DNA of 64,000 bases, taken from Phycisphaerae bacterium (lineage in GTDB: Bacteria; Planctomycetota; Phycisphaerae; Tepidisphaerales; Tepidisphaeraceae). This document shows, in pieces, positions 1 to 8,169 of the stretch. The stretch covers positions 1 to 64,000 of the forward strand of contig BPJO01000007.1 in the NCBI GenBank assembly GCA_026004655.1. Direction: 5' to 3'. Each line of letters opens with the position of its first letter. The stretch's first letter is position 1. The notes below the pieces were generated by a model. The model worked only from the letters and a program-made list of their open reading frames with translations. It was not told the DNA's origin and did not search any database. The position numbers and the translations under genes were made by a program.

Positions 1-2265
1 CGATTTCCTTATCCGATCGATCGGGCTAGCGGGATCATGGAGATCGATCAGGATCCGGAAACCGGTCTGGACCGTCTGCGAATCGTGTCGATCAAAGGGT
101 ACGGTTATCAGGGAGGTGCTAATGAAAACGCAACAGTCGAAGTCAGCGGTACGGTTTCGCCACTGGACGACCATGCAGGGGCCGACATTCTGGTTCGGGG
201 TGAAAATCTAGTCAGCGAACGACTTTTGATCGAGTCGATGCCCCCACAGACTCGTCAGACGGTTAAACGATTTGACGCGGATCAGACCGGTCAATTACCG
301 ACGTTCGAAGGGGCGTTTGAATGTCGAATCCGTTGTCCACAAGGACCAAGCCGTCATTGGGATATTGTCACGTTGTTGGATATCCGTAAAGCCACCGGAA
401 AACTATCGGCATTTCCGTATCCGTTGGAAGACATGTCCATGCAGCTGGCGGTGCATGATACGTTTATCCAGATCGACCAGGCTAGGATGGATCGTGACGG
501 CGGGCAGATTCTTTTAACGGGTCGGGTGGACTGGTCAAAACGGGTCCCGGGCACGTCTGAACCGTTGGTCCAGACCGATTTGAAACTCGATGCCAAAGAC
601 GTTCCGGTGGACCAGATGCTGATAAATGCGTTACCGGAAAAGAAACGACAATGGCTGAAAGATCTTGGATTAAAGGGTCGGTTGGATGTCAAAGGCAAAA
701 TCATTCCGCAGGGACCTGACAGTGATGAACCGATACCGGACCTGGAACTGATTCTGAAAGAAGGGACCTTGCGTGTGCCGGGACAGAACTTGGAGGCGGA
801 ACAGTTAATGGCAAGAGGGCGGTTAACTGCGTCCAAAGCCGTCATTTCCCATGTGTCGGGGTATTACAAAAAATCATCTTTGGAAGGCCAAGCATCGGTG
901 GACTGGACGCAAGAGGATAAGCCCGTGGTCGTGGCATCGGGACAGGTGCGTGATCTGGTACTGGATTTGTCGTTGGTCCGATCGCTGACGGACCGGCAAC
1001 GTCGAGCGGTCGAAATGTTGGGGGCCTCGGGAACGATCGATCTTGATTTTGACTATGCTGCCGGGGGGTATCGGGTGGTTATTCGTCCGAGATCCTTGTC
1101 CTTATTGCCACCAAAACTAGGAATCCTCTTTCGTGATGTCGGGGGTCGGTTGGTTTTAAACCGAGATGTGATCAACTTTGAAGACGTCACCGCCCGGTGG
1201 GGGGATGCGGTGTTGCATGCTTCCGGGACGTTTGAACCGGGAACGGGCAAACTACGGTGTTCATTAAGCGGTCGGGACGTTTTGATAGATGAAAACGGAT
1301 TGAAGGGTTTACCCGAATCATTCCGTAGCCGATTTCGATCCGTCGACCCGAAAGGAAAGCTTAGTTTCGATTTTTCAAGAATCACGGTGGATCCGAACGG
1401 AAAATCAAACGACGTGGGGTTCGAAGGATCATTATGGCTTGAAAATGTTTCTCTGAATCCGGGACTCGGGTTAAAAGGCATAAACGGAGTATTCTCTGGA
1501 AAGGGTCTGATCGTAGAGGGGAAGATCAAAACGTTTGAAGGATCGACGTCGTTGGATTCGCTCGAAATTGCAGGAAGGGGCGTCGAAAAATTGACGGCGA
1601 CCGTGGTTAAACCCATCGATCAGGATCTGCTGCAGGTTTCTAAAATCGACGGAAAAATTGCGGGGGGACAGATAGGTGGGCAGATCGATACGCTGATTTC
1701 ATCCAAGGATCCTCGTTTCGGATTATTACTGGTCCTGCGCAACGCCAACGTGCAGGAACTGACCGGAGATATGGAAAAACCGATCGACGGTCGTCTGACC
1801 GCATCATTGTCGTTGGAAGGACGATGGGACGACTCTACCTCTCGGAGGGGCAGGGGAGATGTGTCAGTGGAAGGCCAGCAGATGTATCGCGTCCCGGTGT
1901 TGTTTGGTTTGATGCAGATCGCCAATCTCACGCTTCCTGTGGATGATCCCTTGCATCAGGCGGGTGTGCGTTATTCGGTGGAAGGCAGCCGTGTTGTTCT
2001 TGATGCCATCGACCTGCGAGGAAAAGGCGTCGTGATGCAGGGCGACGGGTGGATCGATTTCTCGACCCGGAAGGTCCAGATGAGTTTGGTGATGGCAACT
2101 AGCGCTGCCGATGCAGTGCCGATTTTTGGAGACCTGATCCGGGGTGCCAGGCAGGATCTTCTCCAGATTCGGGTCAAGGGATCACTGGAAGAACCTAAAG
2201 TCGGCGCCTCTGCATTGAATACTATAACGACTACCATTGACGAGGTGCTCAAGGGTGAAAAGTGA
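1..2265 (+). CDS. AsmA-like C-terminal domain protein, 5' truncated
   Basis: The frame is open from the first base of the window to a stop at 2263-2265, with no in-frame stop before the first ATG at 37, so the gene most likely begins upstream and only its C-terminal ~755 residues are here. The sequence is a long succession of beta-rich segments with repeated layer-like phrases (for example LKEGTLRVPGQNLEAEQLMARG) and ends with a region typical of AsmA/YhdP-like envelope proteins, near residues 650-742 counted from the ATG (VMATSAADAVPIFGDLIRGA). Such proteins are thought to span the periplasm and take part in lipid transport or outer-membrane homeostasis. No membrane segment is visible in this part; the anchor would be in the missing N-terminus. 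The family call is good, the exact role unknown. Confidence 0.7.
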   Translation, partial: RFPYPIDRASGIMEIDQDPETGLDRLRIVSIKGYGYQGGANENATVEVSGTVSPLDDHAGADILVRGENLVSERLLIESMPPQTRQTVKRFDADQTGQLPTFEGAFECRIRCPQGPSRHWDIVTLLDIRKATGKLSAFPYPLEDMSMQLAVHDTFIQIDQARMDRDGGQILLTGRVDWSKRVPGTSEPLVQTDLKLDAKDVPVDQMLINALPEKKRQWLKDLGLKGRLDVKGKIIPQGPDSDEPIPDLELILKEGTLRVPGQNLEAEQLMARGRLTASKAVISHVSGYYKKSSLEGQASVDWTQEDKPVVVASGQVRDLVLDLSLVRSLTDRQRRAVEMLGASGTIDLDFDYAAGGYRVVIRPRSLSLLPPKLGILFRDVGGRLVLNRDVINFEDVTARWGDAVLHASGTFEPGTGKLRCSLSGRDVLIDENGLKGLPESFRSRFRSVDPKGKLSFDFSRITVDPNGKSNDVGFEGSLWLENVSLNPGLGLKGINGVFSGKGLIVEGKIKTFEGSTSLDSLEIAGRGVEKLTATVVKPIDQDLLQVSKIDGKIAGGQIGGQIDTLISSKDPRFGLLLVLRNANVQELTGDMEKPIDGRLTASLSLEGRWDDSTSRRGRGDVSVEGQQMYRVPVLFGLMQIANLTLPVDDPLHQAGVRYSVEGSRVVLDAIDLRGKGVVMQGDGWIDFSTRKVQMSLVMATSAADAVPIFGDLIRGARQDLLQIRVKGSLEEPKVGASALNTITTTIDEVLKGEK

Positions 2266-2291
2266 CGTTTTCTCGCTTAGGATTGCAAAGT

Positions 2292-3200
2292 ATGAAATAT
2301 CGAACTCTGGGAAGTACCGGGCTTAAGGTCTCCGTTATCGGTATCGGAACCTGGCAATTCGGTGGCGAATGGAACAAAACCTTCGAACAGCAGGAAGTCA
2401 ACGAGATGTTCGCGCGGGGGCAGGAACTGGGAATCAATCTCGTCGATACGGCCGAATGCTACGGCGATCACCTTTCCGAGTGCCTTATCGGAAAAGCGCT
2501 AGAAGGGCAACGCGATCAATGGATCATCGCGACCAAGTTCGGCCATCAGTTTCATGAATGTTTTCACCGAAGTGAGCCACGCACCCCCAAAGACTGCCTT
2601 CAACAACTGGAAGACTCTCTCAAAGCCCTACGAACCGATCATATCGATCTTTATCAATACCATTCCTGGGCAGATCAGCAGTTCTTTGATGACGATGTCC
2701 TGGCTGTTTTGCATCAAGCCAAAGCACAAGGAAAAATCCGTCATCTGGGTAATTCGGTGGGTAACAACCAGAACGTGAAGCAAGTCCAAGCCAGCCGAGA
2801 ACGGGGAATCGAGTTCATCCAGATCGTATACAATCGACTGGATCGTGCTCCCGAAAACACCTGTTTCCCGATCTGTGAGGAACAACAGTTAGGCGTGTTG
2901 GCTCGAGTGCCTTTGGCTAGCGGGTATCTGTCCGGAAAATACAAACCCGGCGTCCGTTTCCCGGAAGGTGACGTACGGGCGAAGTGGAAAGCGCCTGATC
3001 TGGACAAAAAATTACTCGAAGTGGAGCGTATCCAACGTGAAGAAGTTCCGGCGGGTGTTTCGATGGCCGAATGGGCGTTGGCGTGGTGTTTGAAAAACCC
3101 GGTCGTCACCAGCGTTATTCCAGGCTGTAAGAGCGTTGAACAGGTGCAATCCAATGCCCGGGCGGTTTCTCTGATTGAGAACGGACTTGTATCTATTTAG
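2292..3200 (+). CDS. Aldo/keto reductase
   Basis: A 302-residue NAD(P)H-dependent aldo/keto reductase of the TIM-barrel superfamily. The N-terminus MKYRTLGSTGLKVSVIGIGT is the classic family start, followed by the catalytic Asp and Tyr in LVDTAECYG and the Lys in IIATKFG. The strand LRTDHIDLYQYHSW and the late segment VVTSVIPGCKSVEQV (cofactor phosphate-binding region) complete the fold. I chose the ATG at 2292 because homology begins exactly there and an AGGA-like site lies just upstream; an in-frame GTG at 2262 would overlap the previous gene by four bases. It runs convergently into pdxA, with only five bases between stop codons. Substrate unknown. Confidence 0.9.
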   Translation: MKYRTLGSTGLKVSVIGIGTWQFGGEWNKTFEQQEVNEMFARGQELGINLVDTAECYGDHLSECLIGKALEGQRDQWIIATKFGHQFHECFHRSEPRTPKDCLQQLEDSLKALRTDHIDLYQYHSWADQQFFDDDVLAVLHQAKAQGKIRHLGNSVGNNQNVKQVQASRERGIEFIQIVYNRLDRAPENTCFPICEEQQLGVLARVPLASGYLSGKYKPGVRFPEGDVRAKWKAPDLDKKLLEVERIQREEVPAGVSMAEWALAWCLKNPVVTSVIPGCKSVEQVQSNARAVSLIENGLVSI

Positions 3201-3205
3201 TCGGT

Positions 3206-4267
3206 TCAGTCGGTAGAGGGGTCGCGAGGCAGGGGAACCGAGGATTTTTCGAGACGTTGTCTTTTTCGTATAGACAGATCGACCGCCATTTCGATGGCAG
3301 CACGCATGGATCCAGGATTGGCACGGTTTTTGCCCACGATGTCGAATGCTGTCCCGTGGTCCGGGCTGGTACGAATGATCGGAAGTCCCACGGTCAGATT
3401 GACAGCCTGATCAAAGGCCAGCAGCTTGACCGGAATAAGCCCCTGGTCATGGTACAGTGCGACAACAGCATCAAACTTACCGTCTCGGGCAGCAACAAAT
3501 ACCGTATCGGGGGGATAAGGACCGCTAGCATCAATACCTTGTTCTCTGGCCATGAGAATCGCAGGGGAAATGATCCTCTCCTCTTCATCCCCGAAAGCAC
3601 CATTCTCCGATGCATGCGGGTTCAATCCGCAGACGGCGATTTTCGGTTTTTCGATGTCAAACCAGTCCACCAACGCTTGGTGCACCATTTCGATCGGATG
3701 AAACACTGCCCCGATATTGAGCTTTCCCCAAAGTCCCATGAGGGGAATGTGTGTGGTCGCCAAAATAACCCGTAACGGTCCCCCGGCAAACATCATTCCG
3801 TACCGACGGGTCTGCGTACGCTCTGCCAGCAACTCGGTGTGTCCGGGATAGTGGTATCCTGCCAGATGCCAGCTTTCCTTGGCGATGGGGGCAGTGACGA
3901 TCGCATCAGCAATTCCTTGTCGACACGCATCAATCGCGTCCAGGCAAAACCGCATGGATGCTTCTCCCCCGATTTTGCTCGGACCACGGATCGTATGACC
4001 CAACAACGAAAACGCGTCCACCGAGTCATAATCGACAACAACCACGTCATGGCCGTAATGCTTCAACTTTCCGTTAAACGAATCCCGCCACCAAAATACG
4101 TCCAGTTCCGCAAGATCTGCTGCATAATTGAGGATTTCGTTAAGACCGTAAATAATAAATCGCGCCCGACGACGCAAACCGGAATCATTCAAGGCCTTAA
4201 CGATAACTTCCGCCCCGATCCCGGCGGGGTCGCCCATACTAATGGCTATCGTCGGACGATCGTTCAT
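3206..4267 (-). CDS. pdxA: 4-hydroxythreonine-4-phosphate dehydrogenase
   Basis: PdxA oxidises 4-phosphohydroxy-L-threonine in the DXP-dependent pathway to pyridoxal 5'-phosphate in the cytoplasm. The 353-residue product starts with the family signature AISMGDPAGIGAEV. It carries the divalent-metal histidine in PGHTELLAERT, the substrate segment NPHASENGAFGDEE, and the C-terminal block YHDQGLIPVKLLAF followed by RTSPDHGTAFDI. Length is normal apart from a short basic tail. Its ATG overlaps the ribE stop codon as ATGA (4264-4267), so the two genes are probably translationally coupled. Pairing a B6 gene with a riboflavin gene makes sense because both cofactors are limiting, but the pairing itself is only context. 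Confidence 0.95.
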   Translation of the reverse strand: MNDRPTIAISMGDPAGIGAEVIVKALNDSGLRRRARFIIYGLNEILNYAADLAELDVFWWRDSFNGKLKHYGHDVVVVDYDSVDAFSLLGHTIRGPSKIGGEASMRFCLDAIDACRQGIADAIVTAPIAKESWHLAGYHYPGHTELLAERTQTRRYGMMFAGGPLRVILATTHIPLMGLWGKLNIGAVFHPIEMVHQALVDWFDIEKPKIAVCGLNPHASENGAFGDEEERIISPAILMAREQGIDASGPYPPDTVFVAARDGKFDAVVALYHDQGLIPVKLLAFDQAVNLTVGLPIIRTSPDHGTAFDIVGKNRANPGSMRAAIEMAVDLSIRKRQRLEKSSVPLPRDPSTD

Positions 4268-4899
4268 AACTCATTCGCCTGACTTTCTGCAAACCCCGAA
4301 TCATTTCGATGGGTCCGTCGTAATTCGAGAAAAGTGACAATTTGCTTAGAAATCATGTCACATTCCAGATTGAATGACCAGCCGACCGGTCGGGAACCGA
4401 TATTAGTCATCTGTAGGGTTGTGGGAATCAATGTTATATCAAACCGCCTGTCCTTCAACGCAGCGATCGTGAGGCTGATTCCGTCCACACAAACAGATCC
4501 TTTCGGGATTAAATACTTGATCAAATGTTCGGGGGCTTCGATGGTGTAACGCCACTCGGTGTCGTTGGCGATACGATGAACCAGTATTCCAGTTCCGTCC
4601 ACATGTCCCTGGACAAAATGCCCATCAATCCGTGCACCGGCCCGAAGACTGCGTTCGACGTTGATCCGGTCCCCCACTTGAAGCAGCCCCAGATTGGTTC
4701 TTTTTAATGTCTCGCGGATGCAATCGAAATGAATACGATCGTTTTCCAGACTCGCAACGGTCAGACAGCACCCGTTACAGGCGACGGATTCTCCCAAGTG
4801 CAGATCGTTCCACATGTTACGGATCACAAGGCGCCTGCCGCCGGCGTGGTCATGAACCGATAAAACCTCTGCGCTGCCTTCGACAATACCCGTAAACAT
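4264..4899 (-). CDS. ribE: Riboflavin synthase, alpha subunit
   Basis: Catalyses dismutation of two 6,7-dimethyl-8-ribityllumazine molecules to riboflavin, the last step of the pathway. The protein (211 residues) has the two tandem lumazine-binding barrels of the family: the first opens with MFTGIVEGSAEVLSV, and the second begins around residue 97 with GHFVQGHVDGTGILVHR. Conserved CNGCCLTVASLE and CVDGISLTIAAL segments mark equivalent positions of the two repeats. The C-terminus holds about ten more residues than common homologues. First gene of a two-gene unit with pdxA. A TATAAT hexamer ends six bases before the ATG, so the message may be leaderless. No FMN riboswitch-like leader can fit in the 48 bases upstream before the divergent gene. 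Confidence 0.95.
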   Translation of the reverse strand: MFTGIVEGSAEVLSVHDHAGGRRLVIRNMWNDLHLGESVACNGCCLTVASLENDRIHFDCIRETLKRTNLGLLQVGDRINVERSLRAGARIDGHFVQGHVDGTGILVHRIANDTEWRYTIEAPEHLIKYLIPKGSVCVDGISLTIAALKDRRFDITLIPTTLQMTNIGSRPVGWSFNLECDMISKQIVTFLELRRTHRNDSGFAESQANEL

Positions 4900-4911
4900 A
4901 AATCGATTATA
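4900..4911 (-). promoter_or_regulatory. Putative -10 element giving a leaderless ribE transcript
   Basis: On the minus strand a perfect TATAAT (4911-4906) is followed by six bases and then the ribE ATG at 4899. With normal spacing, transcription would start at or within a base or two of the ATG. No convincing -35 box is seen at 16-18 bases. Two other genes in the window (hpt, alaS) show similar geometry. Confidence 0.4.
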
Positions 4912-4947
4912 AACGACGTTTTAGGTCGGGGACAGTTATTTCCCAGG

Positions 4948-6228
4948 ATGAACCGACATAATGATCATGATACAACATCTGGTATGACAGTTTTTCGCGC
5001 ACGACATCTTGCGCCCATGGTTTTACCTGTTATTGAAGATGGGTGTGTGATCGTAGAAGGGCAAAAGATCCTACAGGTGGGCACGTATCGTGATCTTCGT
5101 CCGCAGCATGTCGATTATGAGATCGACGGGCTACTCATGCCCGGACTGATCAATGCCCATACGCATCTGGAACTCAGCGATTTTTCACCCCCACGGGACA
5201 GACTCACATTTGTAGACTGGGTTCTTTATCTTCGCCGACAGACCAAGAGTCATCAGGCCGACCACCTTCAAACGATCATTCAAAACGGGGTTCGACGAGG
5301 TATTGCCGAATCCTTACGATTCGGGATCACTTGTGTGGGGGATATCGCGCAATACCCGAATTGGGTACGACCCGTCCTTTCCGCTGGACCGATTCGATCG
5401 GTCAGTTTTGGAGAGTGTTTGGGATTGGGTCCACGAGAGTGCAGATTTGATGATCTTCTGTCCCAAGCCTTGGATCAGAAAAACCGTTCAGTCCGTATGG
5501 CTGTTGGAGTGTCTCCTCATGCGCCTTATACAGTGGATGAACGGGGTTATAAGAAAGTGGCTGCACTTACAGGATATCCGGTTTGCACGCATCTAGCGGA
5601 ATTAGAAGACGAGTCCGCGTTTGTGTCAGATCGTTCGGGTCGACTTCGTGATTTGTACGATCGACTGGGGATTGATCCAGGGATGGTTAAAACCGGAGTA
5701 TCAGAAGGCGTGATCGAGTGGGTCTTGCGTCGTAGCGGACCGGGGTGGTTGCTGGTCCATGTCAATTATTGTTCGGATACGGACATTGCCTTGATCAAAC
5801 GATCGCAAGCATCGGTGGTGTGGTGTCCGCGGACACATGACTATTTTGGGCATCCGCCTCACCGGTGGCGACAGATGACAGATGCGGGGATCTCTGTTGC
5901 GGTGGGGACGGACAGCCTTTTGAGTTCCCCGGATCTGAACGTGGTCGAGGATTTACGCTTCCTATATGCTCAAAATCCTCAGATCGAACCGCAGGTGTTG
6001 TGGTCATGTGTGACCGTCCAGGCCGATCGAGCGTTGCAGTGGGGGAAGCATATTCGTTCAAGTTCGACCGTCAGCACGAATACGGGTTTAGGTCGGATCG
6101 AACCCGGTGCGATGGCTGATTTAATCGCGTTTCCGACCCGAAGCCACGATCCGCTTCGTGAAATTCTCGAAAACCCGACCCTGTACCCCAAACAGGTCTG
6201 GATCGGAGGGACTTTGACCACGGTCTAG
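4948..6228 (+). CDS. Amidohydrolase (cytosine deaminase / chlorohydrolase-like)
   Basis: A metal-dependent hydrolase of the COG0402 amidohydrolase superfamily, 426 residues. Visible metal ligands: the HxH pair in INAHTHLELSDF (~residue 70), a His in YPVCTHLAELED, a His in GWLLVHVNYCSD, and the Asp in VGTDSLLSSPDLN. The family deaminates or dechlorinates ring heterocycles such as guanine, S-adenosylhomocysteine or aminodeoxyfutalosine. The motif NAHTHLELS followed by a segment ending in W is shared with aminodeoxyfutalosine deaminase-like members (futalosine menaquinone route), but the substrate cannot be fixed from sequence and no mqn gene is seen nearby. The start could instead be the in-frame ATG at 4984. 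Stop codon overlaps the end of the convergent gene by four bases. Confidence 0.85.
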   Translation: MNRHNDHDTTSGMTVFRARHLAPMVLPVIEDGCVIVEGQKILQVGTYRDLRPQHVDYEIDGLLMPGLINAHTHLELSDFSPPRDRLTFVDWVLYLRRQTKSHQADHLQTIIQNGVRRGIAESLRFGITCVGDIAQYPNWVRPVLSAGPIRSVSFGECLGLGPRECRFDDLLSQALDQKNRSVRMAVGVSPHAPYTVDERGYKKVAALTGYPVCTHLAELEDESAFVSDRSGRLRDLYDRLGIDPGMVKTGVSEGVIEWVLRRSGPGWLLVHVNYCSDTDIALIKRSQASVVWCPRTHDYFGHPPHRWRQMTDAGISVAVGTDSLLSSPDLNVVEDLRFLYAQNPQIEPQVLWSCVTVQADRALQWGKHIRSSSTVSTNTGLGRIEPGAMADLIAFPTRSHDPLREILENPTLYPKQVWIGGTLTTV

Positions 6229-6848
6229 GCGCCGGTTTCGGGTGGGTGACCTGACCGTAAGCGGGGGGGAGCTGGATGATCCTGCTGGTATTGCTTCCAT
6301 ACCGCCTCGGGGTCGACTACGGGCAATTCATCCGGATCAAGCTCGGTCAGGCTAGCAACAATTTCAGGAGTAGCATGCTGCAGAGCGAGGTCTTCCGGAC
6401 AGCTAGCGCGAGCCAGCAAAGCCACTCCCGATTCCTCAGCGGCTCGGAAAACACGAAATCGCACGTCCATCTGTTGTCGAAGGTAAGGGATAACCAGTGC
6501 ATGAAACGGTGTGTTTAACGCGATCCATTCTGCTTCGAGAGGTTCGGTCGTTTCGATTGCGAAAAATGAACACAAGCCCCTGTCACGCATTTGCAAAAGT
6601 CGATGGATCGGCCAGCCCGTTTTGACGTCCGAACTGTCAAGTTCCTGAACGATCAGCAGGTCGCATCGAACCCGTCCCAGCCGCTCAAGTCGTTCGAGTA
6701 ACAAATGATCCGCCCGGCGATCCAGCACGTCGGGGCCGATTTCCACCGCACACCAGGTCGGATCACCATACGCATACGGTCCGATCGGTTTCCATAGAAA
6801 TGGTACTTTGCGCGAGGTGCGTGCCAATACACGGGGTTCATACAACAT
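6225..6848 (-). CDS. Short aldo/keto reductase-like protein of unknown function
   Basis: About 207 residues. The middle part (DLLIVQELDSSD, then HRLLQMRDRGLCSFFAIETT, then a barrel-like strand FHALVIPYLRQQMD) resembles the central strands of the aldo/keto reductase barrel, where a partner strand is followed by 'G.IR.iG' helices. The N-terminal catalytic Asp/Tyr and Lys segments are absent and the C-terminal cofactor-phosphate region is not recognisable. It is therefore either a degenerate reductase or a barrel fragment put to another use; catalytic activity is doubtful. I take the ATG at 6848; an in-frame GTG at 6851 is also possible. A TATGAT hexamer at 6857-6862 (minus strand) sits just upstream, so it may have its own promoter inside the spacer after the PH-domain gene. 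Confidence 0.6.
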   Translation of the reverse strand: MLYEPRVLARTSRKVPFLWKPIGPYAYGDPTWCAVEIGPDVLDRRADHLLLERLERLGRVRCDLLIVQELDSSDVKTGWPIHRLLQMRDRGLCSFFAIETTEPLEAEWIALNTPFHALVIPYLRQQMDVRFRVFRAAEESGVALLARASCPEDLALQHATPEIVASLTELDPDELPVVDPEAVWKQYQQDHPAPPRLRSGHPPETGA

Positions 6849-6864
6849 CACTAAGGATCATACC

Positions 6865-7572
6865 CTAACCGCAGTTTCCGTTCGACTGTGAACGGAGCAC
6901 TGCAGCACGGACACATTCATAAATGTGTTTAGGTCTCGAAAACGTCTGCCACAGCATCGACGAATAACCCGGAGCTGTGACTTCCAGAGAGCCTTTATTG
7001 AGTAATCTTTCACTGACCGTTCGATAGAGTCTTATGCCCGAAACTTTTCTTAGAGGAATAGACATGATCTGAACATCGAAGACCCCGGACAGACGGATCA
7101 GCCGATGATTCGTGAGAATGTAATACCGTCCCATCCATTGAAGAGCAGACCACATCATTCGAGCGGCAATCAGAAGGACGATCAGCTGCAGAGTCGATCG
7201 TGGTTCGAATAAATGCCATCCCACCACATGGAGCAACGCGAAAAATGCGATGACCATGCCGTTAAAAAAAAGGGAGTTCAAGATGATAAACCAACGAGAC
7301 GGTTTGAGAATCATTTGAACAATTTCACCGTCTTGGATCACATGTCCTGCCAGCAAAGCCGCCAATGAAACCCGAACGACGGCTGCCTCTGCTGCCTCGG
7401 CCGCATGCGCAACAGGGGGAATCGTCAACCTATCAATGTGGATCAGATTCTGAGCTTCCCGGTCGGAGGATGTCGGCGTGGGACGACGATCCGAAAAACA
7501 CCGTGGTTTTGTTTCTAAACTTGGTCCGGGCGAGATGACGGGAGAAGTTGTTTCTTGATTCCAGGTCATCAT
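6865..7572 (-). CDS. Membrane protein with bacterial PH domain
   Basis: A protein of about 235 residues with a proline-rich, charged N-terminal third, two membrane segments in the middle (WFIILNSLFFNGMVIAFFAL and LQLIVLLIAARMMWSALQWM), then a YdbT/DUF304-type bacterial PH domain. That domain is marked by YYILTNHRLIRLSGVFDVQI and the phrase SIPLRKVSGIRLYRTVSERL, after which comes GSLEVTAPGYSS. Such proteins sit in the inner membrane; their role is unclear. The preferred start is the ATG at 7572, whose ATGA overlaps the hpt stop codon, implying translational coupling. An upstream in-frame start at 7599 lies inside hpt and is less likely. Confidence 0.8.
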   Translation of the reverse strand: MMTWNQETTSPVISPGPSLETKPRCFSDRRPTPTSSDREAQNLIHIDRLTIPPVAHAAEAAEAAVVRVSLAALLAGHVIQDGEIVQMILKPSRWFIILNSLFFNGMVIAFFALLHVVGWHLFEPRSTLQLIVLLIAARMMWSALQWMGRYYILTNHRLIRLSGVFDVQIMSIPLRKVSGIRLYRTVSERLLNKGSLEVTAPGYSSMLWQTFSRPKHIYECVRAAVLRSQSNGNCG

Positions 7573-8111
7573 GAGTACACCGAAGGTTTCAGGGTGCAAA
7601 TATCCGGTAGATTGCGGTATATGTTATCATAATCCAAACCATACCCGATGACGAACTCGTCAGGGATATCAAACCCGACGTAATCAGCCTGAACCGCCCT
7701 AGCGGTAGGTCGGTCTTTTCGCAAAAGTACGCAAATCCTGACCGATTCTGCTCCCAATTGTTTCAACAGGGGTGCAACCAGTTGCAGGGTTCCCCCCGAA
7801 TCGAGAATATCATCCACCAGAAGGACATGTCGTCCGTGTACGTCACCGAGTTGCTGGGAGAGCAGGGATGCACCTTGAGTTCTGACACTTTTGCCCGGAT
7901 AACTGCTGACGGTCATGAGATTGATCTTCATCTTGATCGGCATCTCACGGATCAGGTCACTGGTGAAGATCATGGCACCAGTCATGATCGGGACGATGGT
8001 GATCCCGGAGTCTATGTCGGCGTAGTCGTGGGTTATTTGTCGGGCTAGTTCGCGGACCCGGTCACGAATCCGGGAAGCATCAATCAAAACTTTTTCTAGG
8101 TCATCCAGCAT
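7569..8111 (-). CDS. hpt: Hypoxanthine phosphoribosyltransferase
   Basis: Purine salvage enzyme converting hypoxanthine or guanine plus PRPP to the nucleotide, cytoplasmic. The PRPP loop HVLLVDDILDSGGTLQ is complete, as are the flexible loop region SSYPGKSVRTQGA and the C-terminal purine-specificity segment DYVGFDIPDEFVIGYGLDY. I place the start at the ATG at 8111 (about 180 residues, normal for the family); an in-frame ATG at 8153 would add 14 unaligned residues and leave only 16 bases to the divergent gene. A TATGAT hexamer at 8118-8123 lies six bases upstream of the chosen ATG. The stop overlaps the next gene's ATG. Confidence 0.92.
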   Translation of the reverse strand: MLDDLEKVLIDASRIRDRVRELARQITHDYADIDSGITIVPIMTGAMIFTSDLIREMPIKMKINLMTVSSYPGKSVRTQGASLLSQQLGDVHGRHVLLVDDILDSGGTLQLVAPLLKQLGAESVRICVLLRKDRPTARAVQADYVGFDIPDEFVIGYGLDYDNIYRNLPDICTLKPSVYS

Positions 8112-8123
8112 CTCCGGATCATA
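8112..8123 (-). promoter_or_regulatory. Putative -10 element upstream of hpt (leaderless geometry)
   Basis: TATGAT (minus strand, 8123-8118), then six bases, then the ATG at 8111. This is the same spacing as seen before ribE and would give a transcript starting at the initiation codon. No clear -35 box. It conflicts with use of the longer hpt start at 8153. Confidence 0.35.
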
Positions 8124-8169
8124 ACCGTATTCACAGACCAATGCGACGAGCAACCGATTTCGTGTTAGG

